6,438 nt of DNA. Origin: a bacterium. Its GTDB lineage: Bacteria; Patescibacteriota; Saccharimonadia; Saccharimonadales; Saccharimonadaceae. Location: positions 1-6,438 of the forward strand of contig JAUIDL010000040.1 of NCBI GenBank assembly GCA_030428585.1, given 5' to 3'. Position numbers and translations under genes: made by a program. This document shows, piece by piece, positions 5,823 to 6,438 of the stretch. The notes beneath the pieces were generated by a model, which made no database searches, was not told the origin of the DNA, and saw nothing but the letters and a program-made list of their open reading frames with translations. Each line of letters starts with the position of its first letter. The stretch's first letter is position 1.

Positions 5823-6251
5823 ATGCCTCTTATCACCATCACCATCCACCCCACCATCCCACCGTACTTCACACAGCCGGGACGACCCGATTGGGACGCG
5901 GTTGCGACAGCGATACGACAGGACTTCGGCTACCACCTGCTCGAAGGCATCATGTCACACAAGGACGAGCTCAACCTCGACCCCAACACCGTCAGAAGCG
6001 CCGTTCAGATCATGTACGCAACCTTCGACGACGACGGCATCAACCTGCCCGATGTCTGGGTCACGCTGCAGTTCAGTGAGCCCAAGTCCGAAGATGTCGA
6101 AGTCATCGATCGAATCCGGCGCACTGCCAACACGATTGTGCGAGAGTGGTTCGACACCTGCGACTTCAGCATCCCTAACATCGTCCTCGACCTCTTCTGG
6201 GTGCCGAGCCACGGCATCGGATCTGTCGATGGAGTGGAGTTCTCCTGGTAA
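5823..6251 (+). CDS. unrecognised 142-aa protein, possibly a duplicated beta-alpha-beta (tautomerase-like) fold
   Basis: I do not recognise a named family. There is no signal peptide or membrane helix, so it is probably cytosolic. The protein reads as two beta-alpha-beta halves: strand PLITITI (2-8), helix about 23-45, strand TVRSAVQIMYA (56-66); then strand DVWVTLQFSE (77-86), helix about 91-112, strand NIVLDLFWVPSHGIG (119-133). The start Met-Pro followed by a strand, and the ending SHGIGSVDG, recall 4-oxalocrotonate tautomerases, where Pro1 after Met removal is catalytic and a strand leads into HFGIGG. This is a fold guess from pattern, not an established match. Codons are strongly C-ending (ATC, ACC, GAC, AAC, TTC), unlike the neighbouring genes. 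With the near-consensus promoter, strong ribosome site and strong terminator, the gene looks highly expressed or recently acquired. It is monocistronic. Confidence 0.8.
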   Translation: MPLITITIHPTIPPYFTQPGRPDWDAVATAIRQDFGYHLLEGIMSHKDELNLDPNTVRSAVQIMYATFDDDGINLPDVWVTLQFSEPKSEDVEVIDRIRRTANTIVREWFDTCDFSIPNIVLDLFWVPSHGIGSVDGVEFSW

Positions 6252-6255
6252 CGAC

Positions 6256-6269
6256 GAGGCTCAAGCCTC
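6256..6269 (+). other. small hairpin just after the 142-aa gene
   Basis: GAGGC-TCAA-GCCTC begins 4 bases after the stop codon. Its right side extends into GCCTCCGA (6265-6272), an exact copy of the left arm of the terminator at 6292-6299, so it could compete for the same partner sequence. It has no T-run of its own. Confidence 0.45.
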
Positions 6270-6283
6270 CGAACTCGCCGAGT

Positions 6284-6318
6284 GCAAAAAAGCCTCCGAG
6301 ATTCGGAGGCTTTTTTGC
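6284..6318. terminator. bidirectional rho-independent terminator
   Basis: This is a perfect inverted repeat: GCAAAAAAGCCTCCGA (6284-6299), 3-nt loop GAT, TCGGAGGCTTTTTTGC (6303-6318). The GC-rich 8-bp stem is flanked by A6 and T6, so it has a T-tract in both directions. It lies 32 bp after the plus-strand 142-aa gene and 17 bp after the minus-strand RRM gene, and should end both transcripts. Confidence 0.95.
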
Positions 6319-6335
6319 TTATTCAGTAGAGCGCT

Positions 6336-6438
6336 TTAGCGTTGGCGGAAGCTGCTACCACCGAAAGATGAACGGCCACCACCGTTGCTTGGTCGGCGGT
6401 CAGATCGCTCTTCGCGTGGACGAGCTTCGTTGACGATA
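6336..6438 (-). CDS. C-terminal end of an RRM RNA-binding protein (5' part outside window)
   Basis: Read on the minus strand from the right edge, the frame gives IVNEARPREER, then a Ser/Gly/Arg tail (SDRRPSNGGGRSSFGGSSFRQR) and TAA at 6338-6336. The [L/I]-x-V-N-E-A-R-P-R-E-E-R string is the typical last strand of the RNA recognition motif in bacterial glycine-rich RNA-binding proteins, followed by the usual G/R/S-rich tail. These small cytosolic proteins bind RNA and are often cold- or stress-linked in cyanobacteria; the role here is unknown. Only 33 residues are visible, and the RNP1/RNP2 motifs lie outside. The gene converges on the shared terminator. Confidence 0.8.
   Translation of the reverse strand, partial: IVNEARPREERSDRRPSNGGGRSSFGGSSFRQR

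Noticed and set aside
5807..6079. ATG at 5807 giving a His/Pro-rich 90-aa frame overlapping the 142-aa gene
   Set aside because: The His/Pro run comes from frame-shifted ATC ACC / CAC CCC codons. The start has no ribosome site and lies before the Shine-Dalgarno that serves ATG 5823.
5955..6217. Two minus-strand open frames opposite the 142-aa gene
   Set aside because: They mirror the C-ending codon bias of the real gene, show no recognisable domain, and lack start signals.

Overview
The window is a compact bacterial chromosome segment with about ten genes, short intergenic gaps, and no mobile element, CRISPR array or RNA gene that I can see. Protein content and style suggest a Candidate Phyla Radiation/Patescibacteria genome, most likely Saccharibacteria-like. 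The pointers are a conserved single-pass membrane protein of a type I associate with these genomes (746-1357), a class A penicillin-binding protein with an unusual C-terminus, a small two-helix K+ channel, and the tail of a glycine/arginine-rich RRM RNA-binding protein. The taxonomic call is an inference from recall, not from a search. The standard bacterial code fits. All ten visible stop codons are TAA or TAG, and none is TGA.

Layout. (1) Positions 1-187: 3' end of a plus-strand gene ending in a membrane helix and a basic tail. (2) Positions 195-3786: a minus-strand cell-envelope block, read from the right as a bifunctional class A PBP with two thrombospondin type 3 (TSP3) Ca-binding repeats, then a CPR-type single-pass membrane protein, then a membrane-anchored Ig-like surface protein. 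(3) Positions 3811-4191: a small K+ channel divergent from the PBP gene and convergent, 3 bp apart, with a Nudix hydrolase (4195-4632, minus). (4) Positions 4690-4956: a free-standing OmdA/YdeI C-terminal domain, divergent from the Nudix gene and convergent, 6 bp apart, with a double DUF1801 protein (4963-5706, minus). (5) Positions 5823-6251: an unrecognised 142-aa protein with a near-consensus promoter, a strong Shine-Dalgarno and C-ending codons. It ends at a perfect bidirectional terminator shared with (6), the convergent C-terminal end of an RRM protein (6336-6438, minus).

How it works together. The left half is an envelope module: peptidoglycan synthesis plus two anchored extracytoplasmic proteins. 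The right half is a run of small single genes in alternating orientation, each with its own promoter. Four of them (channel, Nudix, OmdA, DUF1801) have a -10 element only 6-9 nt before the start codon and no Shine-Dalgarno, so they look leaderless. The PBP gene and the 142-aa gene have strong Shine-Dalgarno sequences. The most interesting items are this two-mode initiation pattern, the PBP-TSP3 fusion, the YdeI-type domains split onto opposite strands, and a possible duplicated beta-alpha-beta (tautomerase-like) fold in the 142-aa protein.
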